This document shows positions 12,501 to 27,500 of a stretch of DNA of 64,000 bases, one piece after another (the stretch's first letter is position 1; each line of letters opens with the position of its first letter). Where the stretch lies: contig NC_134757.1 in the NCBI RefSeq assembly GCF_050436995.1, positions 10,986,501 through 11,050,500 on the forward strand, written 5' to 3'. Below the pieces are notes generated by a model. That model was not told the origin of the DNA. It did not search any database and saw only the letters and a list, made by a program, of their open reading frames with translations. The translations under genes were made by a program, and so were the position numbers. Origin of the DNA: Anticarsia gemmatalis (Eukaryota; Arthropoda; Insecta; Lepidoptera; Erebidae).

Positions 12501-15500
12501 GGCTGAGTTCCGTAGTTCGCGGTGTGAACCGTTGTATGAAGGCACGGGAGTTACGAAGCATATATGAAAGTAGATTCTTTTGCGTTTGTAATATAGCCTA
12601 TGTGACAAGTGCTAGTCAGTATAAAGCTGCAAATACAACTAATACAATTGCATTTCCTCGTGGTATTGTTTAGTACTAGTACATAAGGCACCTTTAACAG
12701 CAAAAAAAAATTGCCGCGCTCAAACCTTATGTATGTAAGATTATTTTTTGACCCATAACAGTCCGTGATCAAGCTGACGTTTAAATATTTTAAGAACTTT
12801 AAATTATCTTAGCCACAATATTGTAAATAATATTGTTTCCTCAGCATGAGTGTCTATCGGGGAAAATCCGCCATTTTTTTCAGTATTTAGTATCAAAAAT
12901 CTCTTTAATATTCTTCACAATAAACCAAATTTTAACCTCAAATAAGTTAACCAAACATATCACAAACACACCATCAATTCCGTCTACTCCAAATAACTTC
13001 GTCACCGAACAGTCGTGAAACAACAATATAGTAGGTAACCCACTTTGTACAATATTATCTAGAACAATATATCCTAAGTTGTATGTCCGAAAACTTAGCA
13101 ATTCATTGTCAGATATCACTTGAAACGAAGCGGGAGAACAATAAATCAAATAAGGGTAGGATTTTGTTAAACAGATGGCGATTTTAAAGCAAGAGAATTT
13201 ATTAAAAACTTGTTACTTTAATTTTCTTGTGACATAATCAGCTGACTCATGAAGTTTGGCGCGAGTAATCAAAAAGCTACTTACCAAATTAAACAGTTAT
13301 GAGCTAAAAATGCAAATACAGCAAATGGGTAGAGACCTATTGAAATCATATTAGATAAGAAAGATCAATAAGGAACGGTAGTTTTCAAGAATAGCAAACA
13401 GTGAAAAAATAATTTTTAAGGTTCTTTTGGTTCACATTATTCTTATAACAACGACATTAATATCATTAACTTTGTCTAGTTTTTTTAAACAATCTAGTTT
13501 TTTGTTTAAAGTTTCATAAACTACATAGGCCTAAGAAGTCAGTATTTCCAGCTAACAATATACCAATATCCATATTCCTACCAGTTTCTATATTCCTTTA
13601 AAATTTTCCAGTCCATTGCAGTCTCACTTCGGTACACACCATAACAATAAAGTATTGAACCAGCAAGCCGCAGTTAAGAGGAAGCACACGTGGCTTATCG
13701 CAGGTCGCTCAAAGAGCTCCAGCGGCTTATCGACTATTGTCTGAAGGTAGGCCGGCTTGAGGAGACTGTTCACACCTTTGAACACCATAACTGTACTCTG
13801 AACGTAGGTACTAGGTATGGAAACAAACTAGACATGCGGGCGTATAACGTATCTCAGTTGACAACTAGTTTACGTCAAATTGTTGGCCACTATTTAATAT
13901 CATGCTGCTTTGACGTAACGTGTCAATCATTATAATCTACGGGAGAAAACAATGTACAGCTTAGTGACTTTCAAATACTTGTCAACTGAGATACGTGATA
14001 GCCCCCCTGGACTGTTATAGTGACTAGATCGTATGCAATGCCACATCACGCTTATTAATATAAACACTGGGTCTTCAGTGCGACAATTTTAATCAAGTCT
14101 CCCGGGACCAATACGTTAGTCGGTAAATATCGGGTTCTAAATAAGGTATAGTAATTTTTTTAATTTTCACCGCACATAACATTCGCTGTGCGTCTAAGTA
14201 ATATAGCCAAGTTGAATTATACCCAAACTAAACCATGATTTACCATATACAATGTTAGTTCCATGTAATATGAAGCGAGTTTGTTGATAACACTGACATG
14301 ATTGGCACGTTATAAAACTCCGGACTAAACTTAGAAAAACTTGATAGCACTTTGTTTTAGTCGGAAAATAGATAAGTATAAAATAAGTTAAATAAATCAA
14401 TTTTAATTGATACGTAAGCTGTCATAGTACGCAATAGTGTAGTGGACAGGCTCCTTTAGTCCGTACAGCGTCTAACTCTGCCTTGCGTAATTTCCTATGA
14501 AGTTTGTAGATTAGAATGTGGAACTAATAGCGTTGGAGAGGTCAGTGAACTTTATACGATCCCTAATTTCTGACATTATAAAGGTGACGGTAACTTTGTC
14601 TGTCTGTTACGTTTTTATGTTTGAATAGCTGAAGAGAGTTAGATGTAATTTAGCAACATGATAGATTGCATCATTAAGAAACGAGCCTCCACATTTTTTG
14701 AAAATCCATTGGTGACCCGAATACTATATCTAATCTGCCGGTTTGTTATTTATTCAAGACTCATCCTCTACATCACCTTCGTTGAAATTGATTACAAGAG
14801 ATATAAGAAACACAGAAACAAAAAAACTCATTTTTTATTATGAATCTCCAATGTTAAATTTAATTGTGTTTATAATTATAGAAATAAAATATCAATTCAA
14901 CTCAATTTATTTTATGATATTACTATAAAGATATTCTAATCGCTCCGCTATCAACCACGTCTTTCTAAAGGCTCGGTCTAAATCAAATTCACTAAAAGCA
15001 ATAAATCATTGACGACAATAGTCCGTCTGAAGCGACGCTCACAACTTTACAAACTTCAACTTTAATATAAGATAATTCTATTACGTACTGTGTGCAGTCA
15101 CATGAATTTGTTAGAGAATATAATTTTAGGTTTTAAGGTCTCATATATTCTAATGTTGAATGCTGAAAGATTTATAGATACTAAATGACTGCAGTTGTAA
15201 TTTAAGAAAATGAAAAAGACAAATTTTCAATTAAACAGCGTCACGGATTCCCAGGCTCTGCCTTGGTATCGATAGTTTCACATTTATAATTACTTCGAAA
15301 TACGCGGAGGGCCTTGATACTGATACTTCTCCAAGCGAAAAATCTCAATAGGTTATTGAAACTTTATAGTGCCAAAAAGCTCCGTGTAACTTCTGTCAAT
15401 ATTCTAAACTAGACTACATTAGAAAGTTAGCTATCAATAATTTTACATGGAAATTAACAAGCGAATCTTTACTATTTTTAAAGACCTTATTGAATGAATT

Positions 15501-18500
15501 ACGTAGTATTTACTGATAAATACTCCAGTAGCGCTACTAGCGGATTTTGAGCGAACTAGTTTTATGAAGTAAGTTTAAAGGCAAAATAAACAAAAACAGT
15601 TAAATTGACGAAACTCCTTTTTTGAAGTCGGTAAAATACTACGGAAAACGATACGGTATCTCCAACTGTCGAGTCGTATTGAATCGTATTGATGTACATT
15701 GTTGACCCGTATGTGACATAGTGCCGCCGTCCCATACAAACGACATGACACAATACATTGTACGATGTAGATGAGAAATGGTCTGATTTCTATGGGGCAA
15801 TATGTGTATAATGCAGTTTATATAACAAAGAACTTGATAGGATGATAGGGCAAAGTTCAGGGTAAATTAATTTATTTTGAATGGAGTTTTCAAATAACAG
15901 ACATTTTTGAGAAACTTTTTTTTTTACATCACGTCTGTTACATCCCTGAAGGAGTAAGTAGAGGGTTTTGTTCCGCATGTTCCAAAGCCCATGTAATAGG
16001 GCCCGAGCTTATCGTTATGTACCAAGTACTTAACAAAACTCCAGGGCTATTTGTATTGAACATTGTAATATAAATTAGATAGCACTTTGATCGACGAGAA
16101 ATCTGAGTTATCATCGCTACCGTTCACCACAGAGGCATATGAGCTGATGCTTTAAATAATTAAAGATCACTTTAGTTATTGATATAACTAAAGTTTTTAG
16201 TTTCTTACTGCATACATACACTATGTCAAGCCTGTTGTACCAGATAGTGTAGGCAGAGATATATACATAAAATACACCCACTTTTTACCATTAACCTTAA
16301 CAATAATATTAAGTATATTACTTAAGTCAGATTCACATAGAAAAGCCATTACAAGCCCATAGAGTCTATCTTCTATATAAAGAACGAATGTTCAATACAT
16401 TTGTATCGAAGTATCGTAAAGGTAGCTTCACTCGGCAGTCGTAGTCTCAATACTTCGTTCTGTTCACTCTCAGATACGAAGAGATTTCTACAACCGTATG
16501 CATAGAAGGTACGGTGATAGTGTTAGCGATTTATTTAGTACTCTAGTGGTTAAGCCAGCCTTCGTCCAGTTATACTGTGTCAACTTTAATAAATTACACA
16601 CTGAAACTTTTCTTGAGAATAATTCTAGCTATTGGTGAAATCCACATGGAAATTCGTTCAATAGATTTTGAGTTTATCGCCAGCATACATAAAAACGCGG
16701 CGTTGGGATTTATTTTTACAGTATGTAGTTATAATGATTATTATGTATACACCACACTTCAAGACTATTTTTAGTAGACAATAGGATGTTTATTACTGAA
16801 TTTTGGATAAACTAGTAAACATTTTTTAATACTGGGCTCATTTGTCAAAGCGATATTTTGAAAATGAACGAAATTGTCTACTTTTAGTTCTTCGGCTATG
16901 CCGGACATGTAGCAGAGAATACGTATTCATACATAACCTTGGTTTAAATGATATTTCAGAAACACTGAAAATTCTCGTACACATAATTTTATTATCGTTG
17001 AATTATATTACATCCCTCAGGCCTTCAAAACATAAAATATGTACACCAAACTAAATGCCAAGGTTAAAATAAATTTCAACTATCCCTAATTCATTAAACT
17101 AAACCTGAAACATAATATTCATAATTCACAACACTATTTCATAAACTAATCGATTTATAGCCATATTGGGGGCACATAATCCTACCTAAATAACCGTACA
17201 ACACTTTAGGGGCCCATTAATATGCCCCACTAAACCTTTTAGAGGGTATTATGATCATTTTTACTGCATCGACCTCGTCTCTCTGATTGTTTCGCTCAGC
17301 CAAAGCTAAATTTTTAATCTTCGTTCGTGCTAAAAGCTGAAATGTAAGATTGTTCAGTTTTCAACGAGTTGAATTACTTAGGAATCTCTGAAATGGGAAC
17401 GACATTCCTTTTTGTATGTCTGTTTGTATGGTAGAGACGTACTATGACGTACTACGTTCAAAGATAATTTATAGCGAACGTATTTTTAAAGTGAAGAATT
17501 GTCTTAATATGTAGTATTATAATGCAACGGGTCTTAAACACTTAATTTTTTTTCCCTTATTTGTTTACCGCCCAGTCAGCCCGTGACCGCGATCGACGCA
17601 ATTCATCGATGTTAGTCACGTTTAAGACCCGTTGCATTACACTATTATGTGTGTACAAGTCGCGAGTTTAAAATCGTTAAGTTAAGCCCCAAAGCCCTAA
17701 AGCTTTTGTTGTGCATTCATTGTTATAAAACAAGTCTATCGTTGATTTAATTTCAAGAGAAGTCTAATTAGCAAATACGTAGGTATAGGCTCTATGTTGA
17801 AGGTTTTCATATGAAAAATATACTCGAAAATATTAAAAAAAGACACTCATTGTTAAAAGAATTTGATAATCTTGCCTGTCTGCATTTCGGAAATTGTGGC
17901 AATGTTTCTAGAAAATAGTCTACCTACGATTTCAATTACTCTACCAAATAGTCCAAAATACATTTCAATTAGAAAACTTATTAGTGCATATTCTAATAAA
18001 CTGCAACTATTTCGGTATACGTTACACTTTGGAAAGCGATTAGAACATCTCATGCAACTAATGAAAACGTTAACTTCAACCGCTGTTAATATAACCCGAC
18101 CATCTAACGATGTATGTCGGGGAGCAACTTGACCTACTCGAACGGATTTCGCACTTAACTCGTTCGGATTATACGAACACTGTTTCGATCTACTTCGATT
18201 GTAGTTTGAATGAAGTCTCGCTCTGATTTGAGGGCAGGTAGATTAGATTTTTCGATATCTAGTGACGTAGTTCTAATGGTTTCGTGCTTACTTTTTAAGG
18301 TTCCTTGGACAAAGGGTAAAAACGAGATCGATCCGATCCTAGCATTGTGACTTTCTGTCACCAGGCTCTATCTCATGAAGCGTTATAGGTAGACAGTTAA
18401 AATTGTCTCAAATAAATTATTTATGTTGCCAGTATTACAAAAATATACTAAAAAAACAGAATAAAATAGACATTTAAGGGGGCTCCCATACAACAAACGT

Positions 18501-21500
18501 GATATTTAAGTCGTTCAAGTCGTTTTTATTGAAAGCATAATGGTACGGAACCTTAAGTGTGCGATTCCAGCTCGCACTTGACCGGTTTTTTACGCTGTTA
18601 GTGAGCTGTCTTTATTTGACATCTAGAGTTATTGGAGACTTTAATTGAAATTTCGTTTTCAATTTAGACGCGGCACTGCGATTTGTGTGAATCGCAAATA
18701 GTTTTATCTACTAGTCTAGTAGTACTTTGTGTATGTTTGTTAGATATTAGTTTGTGTACGGGAGATGCTTTGCTTATACTGTCTTTATTACGTATATTTA
18801 TTTCTTTTGTGGCTTTTTTATACATAAAGGTCTTTGGTCTCTGCCTATCCCCTTGGAGAAAAGGCGTAATTTTATGTACAAAAAGGGGTCTCGCACAAAT
18901 TCTTACTCGTCTTGCGTAACCGGACTTTTTACAAACATACAAATAACGGACAGAATGAACTAACTACCAGACGGTGAAGAAATATTTGTGAATTATATAA
19001 ATGTGATAGAGTCGACTTTTATTATTAGATTTTTTTTTTATTCACAAAAAATAAGTTCGTTTTTGACCGCAACTCACTTGATATAAAGCGACGTAACGAA
19101 ATGACATGAAGCACGCTTGCCTAAAAAGCGATTAAATAATATACGTAAATTCGAAAAAGCCTGCATTAAGTACCTATGAATACTTCGAAAAACTTATGAA
19201 CCTCACAAACTCTCGATCGTCAACTTCATAGTTATTACGCTGGCGTTGGCAAACTGACCACGTAACTAAACTTTTGAAAGACGGGATTTTAGTGGCACTT
19301 TTAAAATTGCTACTTCATACTCCCGGATTTATTTTAAGACGTAAAATCGAACTTAGGATCAATATGTGTCACATATTCCCCGTAAAAAGAGTAGGAGGTA
19401 AAGTAAAGAGTCAAATCACCCGTATTTATTACAAAATAAAGACGACATGTTTGCAACAAATTGAAAAACCCGTGAATGAAACCTTATGCAAGTTCTTCCA
19501 GTATACCTACAAAAACTAAAATAAGACTGTGTAGAACATCAGCCTAGCCTTTCTTCCAACTAAGTTGGAGTCGGCTTCCAATCTCACCGGCTACTGCAGC
19601 TGGGTAACAGTTTTTTATATAGAGCGATTGCCTATCGGAACTCTACAACCCAGTTACATGGGTATCATGATACTCCTCGGTAAGACTAGTTGTCAGACTT
19701 TCATGCTTCTCTACCAACTGTACCTACTGTACTGTAATGAGCAGAAGGTCTTTGAAAACGTATTCTCAATAACCTGTTATATAAGGTTGTTAGATGATGA
19801 ACAGAAAATAAAAACACTCTTAAAAAATATAATGCTACAATCAGGTAGAATTACGTCTCCCGAGTTCGCTAGTAAATTATTATTTAAAAGTCTTTAATTA
19901 TTTCTAAACCAACGACTGGACAGTTTGTCAAAGAAGCTATTTTTCATAAAGCTTAGTCAGTTACTTATTATTTTAATTTTATTATAATTGCTTTCCACTA
20001 GAACAAGCGTTGAATACAATACAAAATAATTTTTCATAGACGCTTAATTAATTTACTGTTATAATTATCGTGAAAAATGGCCGCTGGCTATGAATTTTTA
20101 TCGTTCGTTTGTTTGGTTTTTTTTCTTTGTGATTTATTATGTAAGTTATCGTGTATTGGAATAGAAAATAATAGATTTTGGATTTGAGTATATTGTTCAC
20201 TTAAAGTGTTATTTAATGACGTAAAGTTTATTGTAAAAAAATATAAAAGAAATGTCTTTGTGTGATTATCATAATAATCTAGCTGGTGAGTTACAATTAA
20301 CCTTTTTCTAGGACTTAAACAATAAAGCACTTCCTAATAATAACTTTTATTTTTACTTTTCACGGGCGTACAAGGTCAGGTAAGACGCAACCTCTCCCTC
20401 AATTTGAGAGGAGACCCAATGGGGAAAAAATACTTTTGGGCAAGAGATGCCTTCTAAGTTAAGATCAGTTAAGCCTTGAGTCTAGATTTTTTCATATCAA
20501 TAAATAGTCCAAAAAATCTTTGTACATAATACAGTTAGTAATGTAACAAGAAAGTTGAGAAAAGTCGGGTATATTGTTCACAAATAGATACAGATTGGTA
20601 ATAAAGTTTTATGTTTGGTGTTTGTACTGTCAGTGACGGACTCCAAAACATGTAAGGTTGGTGATACACGCACAATGCTATAAGATTTATTTATTAGATT
20701 TTTTTTGTTTGATTTGCGAGTGATCTCAAAAATATTAATAAGTATTTAGCTGTTTGTCATCGAATGCTGTGCACTGTCACTTAATACTCAACTTATGCAT
20801 AAGTTTTTATTTTGTTTATTTATTACACAGTACTCGCTTGGGATGGCGTTAAAAATTGGACCATTAAGAGCCATCTTTTTGGTCCACTTCTTAATCTTAG
20901 ATTTTTGCATTCAATTTTTGCGATCTTTACTGTCCATCAAAATCAATTTTACAATGAAATCAAAACAAAGGATTTTGATCTACTCCTCCCCAAAAGGGAT
21001 AAAATAGGGTATGAAACTTTTGTATGAAAATTCTGTCCTAAGCTACAAACCATGTGGACAAAATCGCGTGCAAAAGCTTGTTTTCAGATAAAGTCCCATT
21101 ATAGACATCATGACAATCCGTTTCCAGTAAACGTACAGATTAATCTGTAACCTTCATGATCCTCATCCGTAAATGTGATATAGTCAGTAATATTAGCTCT
21201 AACTGAAGGGTTCGGGGAATCATATCTAGTTCACGATATGACGATGGATAAACGGGTTAGTTTGCACCTTAGTAATGGGTAATACTAAGGTATATAATAA
21301 TATAGGTAATACTTATGTGTAGTTTAACGCTGCATCTGATTCGATCGATCTGTTCCGTACCCAAACGGTAAAACGGGACCCTATTACTAAACCTCCGCTA
21401 TCTGTCTGTCTGTCTCTAGGCTGTATCTTATAAACCGTGATAGCTAGAAAGCGGAAATTTTTGGTACGGTGGTACGGAACCCTTCATGCACGAGTCCAAC

Positions 21501-24500
21501 TCGCACTTGCCCAGTTTTTAAAAATTATCATTATTGGTCCAATCTAATAGGACGCGTCGATGGTTAAATATTGCCCCGTGATCAGCGGTTTCATATACTA
21601 CCAAAATAATACATAGGCAGTCAACAATGTTCGTCTTATTTGGTATATCTCACCCTAAGATATTTTTCTTCGATTATATTTTATCTCGCAAAGGGTTAGA
21701 CTTGTTCACCGGAGCTTATAATGATTGGCGATTGAAGTAGGGTTTCAAAGGCTTCATACATTTTGAGGCGAAATTTTTTATCGCTTGTCCACTAAGCGTC
21801 TTGTTAGAGAAAGGTTTTATGTATGAAAAAATAAATAGGATAACGTTTAAGACCTTGTACAGAAAAGACGAAATTACAATTCTTTTAACGCTAAACTGTA
21901 CCTCGATTCTCTACTACTATCGACTACCGACAACCGGCTAGCTATCGAAATTTTGACATTTAGAATGCACTGCCAAAATATTTCCTACGACATCCGTTAG
22001 AGGCGCTGATCAGATTTTCATACAAAATTTCTCGATGACAGGTCGGTTGTCGGCAGTCGATAGTAGTAGAGAATCGGGCTACTGCAAACGTGATGCAGGC
22101 GATCAAAAGAAACAGTATATACTCGTCACTTTGTCACAATAATAGTTCGTTTGGTAAACTTTTTATTAACTGCCTCTTACAAACGGGACAACTCAACCTT
22201 TGATGCGGTAGAACCAAAACTGCAACTTTTTTGAAAGACAGTAACTAACGACTGCTTCTAGGCACACCTTCCGAAACTTCAAGACGAATTCACCTTCTTC
22301 TGTACAAGGCCTTAAAGCTACTAGATTTTCTAAGCTATAAATATTAAGGGCTTCAAGTTACGTCGGCGTGTCTTATAACAAAAGGGATGTTTTTCATTCT
22401 TTATTCTGCAGGTGATTGGTGGCAGGTCGGTATTTTTAAAATTTGCTTTGAGATAGTGTTGCTTTTTTAGAAGAAAATTATCAGAGAAGCAGGCTGTAGT
22501 GCCTGCAGTGTGCAGGGTTTTGTTTAAAAATCTTGTGTAAAGATATTCACTAGGACTGTATGAAGAGTTTTATAGTGTATTTTGTTAAGGAATTAATAGT
22601 TTCATTAAGAACTAAACCCGTAGTAAAATTTCGGTATTAAACCGTAGTAGATACTTTCGGTAAAAACTAAATTTAACCAATTTTTACCGACTAGGAAATC
22701 TAATTTTAGAATTTTTAAACCAAAATAAGGTTTATTTTTGTTCATACTAAGGCAAAAATCTTTACTTAGCAGAAACATACTATAGTACCTCTTTTATATA
22801 GCTTTTCTATAACAGTGGATATATTTCCTTAAAACAGCAAACTTCATACGTTGTTAGTACCTTCAATTTGGCTGACAGCCAGTTCATATGCCAGTCGGCT
22901 TTCATATCAGTTTGATTAGAAAAAGTGGTACAAAAGGGCTTTATTACAACAGACATTTACACTCACAACACACGCGAATTTGATCTCTATAGCTTTTCCT
23001 ATAAAGTGCTTTTTCCTATATAGATTTTTTCGAAGTGTTAAAGAGAAATTTGCGAATATAGAACCCATTTGTTTCATATATTTTATTCTTTAAGACCCTT
23101 TATATTTGTATGATAAGTAGTATTCACGAAACGTGGATAAGTTGTAAATCTCAAGAATAATGTAAGAAGATATTACTCGAAATGTATAATCCGACATTTG
23201 TTTTTTAGAAATCGTTGGAAGCAATTTTTGTGGATTTTATTGAATAATGTAGAAGATGCGAGATGACAAGTTTTTTGTATGTAGGTTAAGTCAAAAAGCG
23301 GTTGACTGTATAAAATTGTTTTCATGTAAAAGATAAAAGTAGTGAAATACGAAACAGTGGAGCAGAAAATTCTAATTTTAGAATTTAATTACTACAACTG
23401 CGAAGACTTTTAATCAAGCAAAACGGTTTGAATGCGTTAACTCTCATATCATATTAGAAATGAGACATGCAACTTGCGTCTCAACGCTAAAACTTATGCT
23501 CATCAGGCACCTGCGCTCCGTTTGTTCTCAGTTTCTCTTGAACATTACAGGTCAATGTCCTCCATACACGTGTAAGGATCATCTGGTCCTACAAGCTTTG
23601 CTTTGATGGATCGGTGACCTAACCTCGCCAATATTTCTCATAAAAAACAAGCTGATGTTATATTTTTTGTGATGCCAATATGTAAGATGTCTGGATTGGT
23701 CCGAGAATTGAACCTTGCGAGACGCCTGATCGTTAGCCTTATTTTTTCTTCGTTTTCGGTCAATGTTTCAGATATGATTCTAGTTCATATTTATTGATAG
23801 TTTATGAGATTGGATGGTATTAGTTTTCGATTTTCTTGTGCTTATTTTAACTGGTCAGCTAAATATTAAAGTTATATAAGCCGTCTAAAGCCTGTTTCGG
23901 GGTTTAACCGTTTTTAAACGACAACAATTGAGACTAATCAATATAAAACGTCTGTCTCAGTCAAAGTGTACTTTTTGACCAGCGAGCACGACAACTCAGA
24001 GCGTCTTTTCTTAAAAGGTATTAGAAATTAATAAACCATTTCCTGGTTATATCGGTAACCTTATCTTTGAAAAGTCAATGTTAATCTTTCAGGTATTGGA
24101 AGTTCCCTGATTAGTTTCCTCATTAACAATTCTTGATCAGAATTTAAGAGTCGGTTCAATGATTAAGGTCTTTGTCAAACTAATTAACTCCTGATTGGAT
24201 TCCTTACGGATCCTTTAAATTTACATTTTTAAAGGCTGACTGATTAGGAGTATTTACTGAGGGGTTTCAAGAGCTTTGGAGGTCACGAAAAATAATACCT
24301 TGATCGTTGTCAATAGACAGTATATGTTTAAAAAGGTAACTTTTTTAACACTACATTTCGAAATTTTACTGCATGGTTATATTATTATTATTTATATGGT
24401 ATTTCTTGGATTCCTATAATCGTTAAGTCGATGTTTTGACATATCATTTAATGGAGAAGCTCGGAAAGCTACCATTGTCATATATGGTCACTAATATATG

Positions 24501-27500
24501 CAAAGTCAGGCTGTCCGTGAATACAACTGTGAAATTTAGGCCTTAATGATGACCCAAAAGTAACTCAATTACCAGTTTTCGTTGTCTTTCACAAGGATAG
24601 TAAATATTTTGTAGAAGATAACTTACCTACAATAGTAGCTAATATAATAAGCGCGAGCACCACAGACGTGACAGTCATGAGGACGAGCGACGTGACGTCA
24701 GAACTGGTGGTGTTCGCGGCGGTGCCGTTGATGGTGGTGTTGCAGCCCCACGACACCGCGTCCACCCACGAACAGTTGCCGCCGTCGAACCATTCTGATG
24801 ATGTTGGGTATGTGACGTCATCTGGAAGAGAAAGCAGGGTTAATACTGAAGAAGTAATAATGGATAATATAACTGAAAAGAAAATTGTTATCCTTTAATT
24901 TGAATCGATTGCAAGATTTTTTGTGAGAAAATATGTTATCAATTAAGGTATTTGTATGGAGGGTTGATTAGTGACTCGCTGTACTCCTAGGATGTCTTTT
25001 TTCCAAACTTTTGATATTTAACAGTCGAAATAAAGACAATATCAAAATATAACGATAGAAAGTATCCTGAAAATTACATATAAAAAGTGCGTTAGAAATA
25101 AAACAACAACATTTATGAGTCACTTTTCTCGCAGAACAAGTAAAGTTTGTCATAAACAACTTAATATTACAAGGCTAAGAAATATGCTCGAATCCAACTT
25201 ACGTCTTCATTCGAAACTACGAAATGCATTCGACATACCCAGTTATTAAAGCTTTTTAACAATTTCGCGCGACGAGCGGAAACTTCCGCAAATTAAATTT
25301 TCAAATGAACTTTATCTAGATTTCAGAAAGTGGGCACGATTGCACACTACTGCCTCAACCGCGGTATTGTGTATAAGAGAGAGTTTAGATACGATATTTA
25401 TAATATTCGAATCAAGTATACGGTCATTCATAAAAAACAATCATTCGAACATAGTACTACTACATCTTACTTTTCGAATTCTGTAATATATGAATTGCAC
25501 TATTACTACCTGACGCCACATGAATCATCTGCGATTGAGGTATACAGGCCAATGATGATGATGATGAATATATGAAAATAGACTAATGATAAACACTGAT
25601 TGTGTCAACTAAGGTATAATAGTGCAAATGGGCTCAATTCTTAAAACGAGTTTTTTTTTGATTTTCTGATATATACTATAAGTCTCATTCTCATCGGATA
25701 CCCAAAAGCTCAGAGCCTGGTAAATAGCAAGGGCAATAGGTTGAATTCAAACTATAATTATAACGCAAAGACAACGTAATTCACTTCTTAGGTAGTGAAA
25801 TATGGTAAAACGTTTAAGTCTTGATAATATTAAACTTTACATCGATGAATAAAATATAAACTGCTTCTTAGTGTAAACGCAGCTTAAAATGCAAAACTTA
25901 AATATAAGTATTATGAAAATACGCTGAGGTTTTCGAACATCTTGTAAGAAAATAGTGGTTCGGCAACTTTGTAGGCCAACTTGTGCGAAATTTTAAATTG
26001 GCTACACTGAACTCGAGTTGGCTTTTAGATGTTAAGTGTCTTTGAGTTCACATGGATTCTGCCGTGATAGGAGCTTGTTCAAAGTTGACTGTTTAAAATT
26101 TAAAATATACTGTCGAGATTTGAATAAGTATACGATTAGACGATGTTTGTTTGTAAGTGTTAAATATTTTGTTGTTCTGTGAGTCTTTCAATCCATGTAA
26201 TTTATATTGCAGTATTTACCGTTGTGCCGCCTTTGAAGCTTTAAGAATCTGTCTATATGCGTATACTATTATTGTCGTTGTGCCATTATCCGGGAAAATA
26301 TATTTAAATCTTACCTAAAAAAATATTATTTGGGACTGACAGCAAACTTAGCCGTTGATAGATATACAATTAGATACAAAATAACATAAATTAAAGCTTT
26401 TGCTTTAAAATCATCAGTCATTTAAAGAAGCCAGTCCAAATACACTTCTTTATGAGGGACGAATGAGTTCATACTTCTGCCAAATATAAATATCATCAAC
26501 AATCACATAAGTCTGAAAACAATTATCGTAAAAATATCTATAACCACAATTTAAATAATTACACCCATGACTCTCCATACAATTGAATACAGCAAGAAAA
26601 AAAAACACAAAAAGGAACTCATTGTACCCAAATTACATACATCACCTTACAATAACAGTGTTACCGTATGCCAAAATGAACTTTACGAGCCGTGTAATAA
26701 GACTCTAATTTCGGTAAACGTCATCAAAATTCCATATCAAGTATTGATGGGCCAATTTACGAGGGAAAAAATGATATAATGTCACCACCTCAATTTGGTA
26801 GAATTACCTCTAATATTCCGCAACGGCCTTAAAGTGTTCGTGTAATATTCAATGGCGATGTATCACGAGGTTTATGTGTACTGATAATATCGGGATTTTT
26901 ATTTGAACCGGCTTATAACATCATGACAATATTGCCTTGAAGATAGACTGAGATTGTATTAGATTCTTGTAATGTTCAGGTCAAATGTAATAGTGAATCT
27001 ATTACTATTTATCTGACGTTTATATTCCGGGATGATATCGAAATGAAAATCTCTCCAAGAAATTGGTTTAGTTCTTACAGTAAATTTTTTACCAGTACCG
27101 AGCTTAGTATTGAGTAGCTATCGACAAAAATTGTATGAAAAATTGATCAGTAGCGCGATTTTCTACTACCATCGACAAGTTGGTTGTCGATAGAAGCTAT
27201 GTAAAAATGTTGTATGAGAACTTGATCAGCGGTAAGAACTAATTGTTCAATGCATTTTAAATCTCGAAACTCGTTAGTATCAAATATAAAAAATCGCTCT
27301 GCAGCCCTTCTAGTAAATATTGGAAAAAAAATAACAAGTGCTTTAAAAATGTCAAAACCTGAATACCAGGGCCATACTATAATAAAGTATCAGCAATTTT
27401 CTGAAGGAGATGACAGAAAATTCCTAAAATTTTACATAATAATGATGTCATATTAGCATATTCTACATTCATATCATAAAATGTTGGTTCTCACATAATA

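Larger units (their letters stand above)
11865..24626. other. Receptor intron 2
   Basis: The 12.8 kb intron between exons 2 and 3. It contains MITE families 1, 2 and 3, the SINE and RTE-like fragments and the two GGTACGGAACC repeats listed separately. I see no nested gene; the longest frames are about 110 codons, and the one at 19565-19897 starts in an inverted retrotransposon remnant. Confidence 0.6.

Noticed and set aside
13690..13935. 81-codon plus-strand frame (KELQRLIDYCLKVGRLEE part)
   Set aside because: The first half looks slightly protein-like, but the second half runs into MITE family 2 and there is no splice or homology support.
19565..19897. 110-codon plus-strand frame
   Set aside because: It begins within the reversed 3' end of an RTE-type element, which is non-coding in this direction.
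24668..24898. Plus-strand frame over exon 2
   Set aside because: Antisense to receptor exon 2, which has splice sites, sequons and TM1 on the minus strand.
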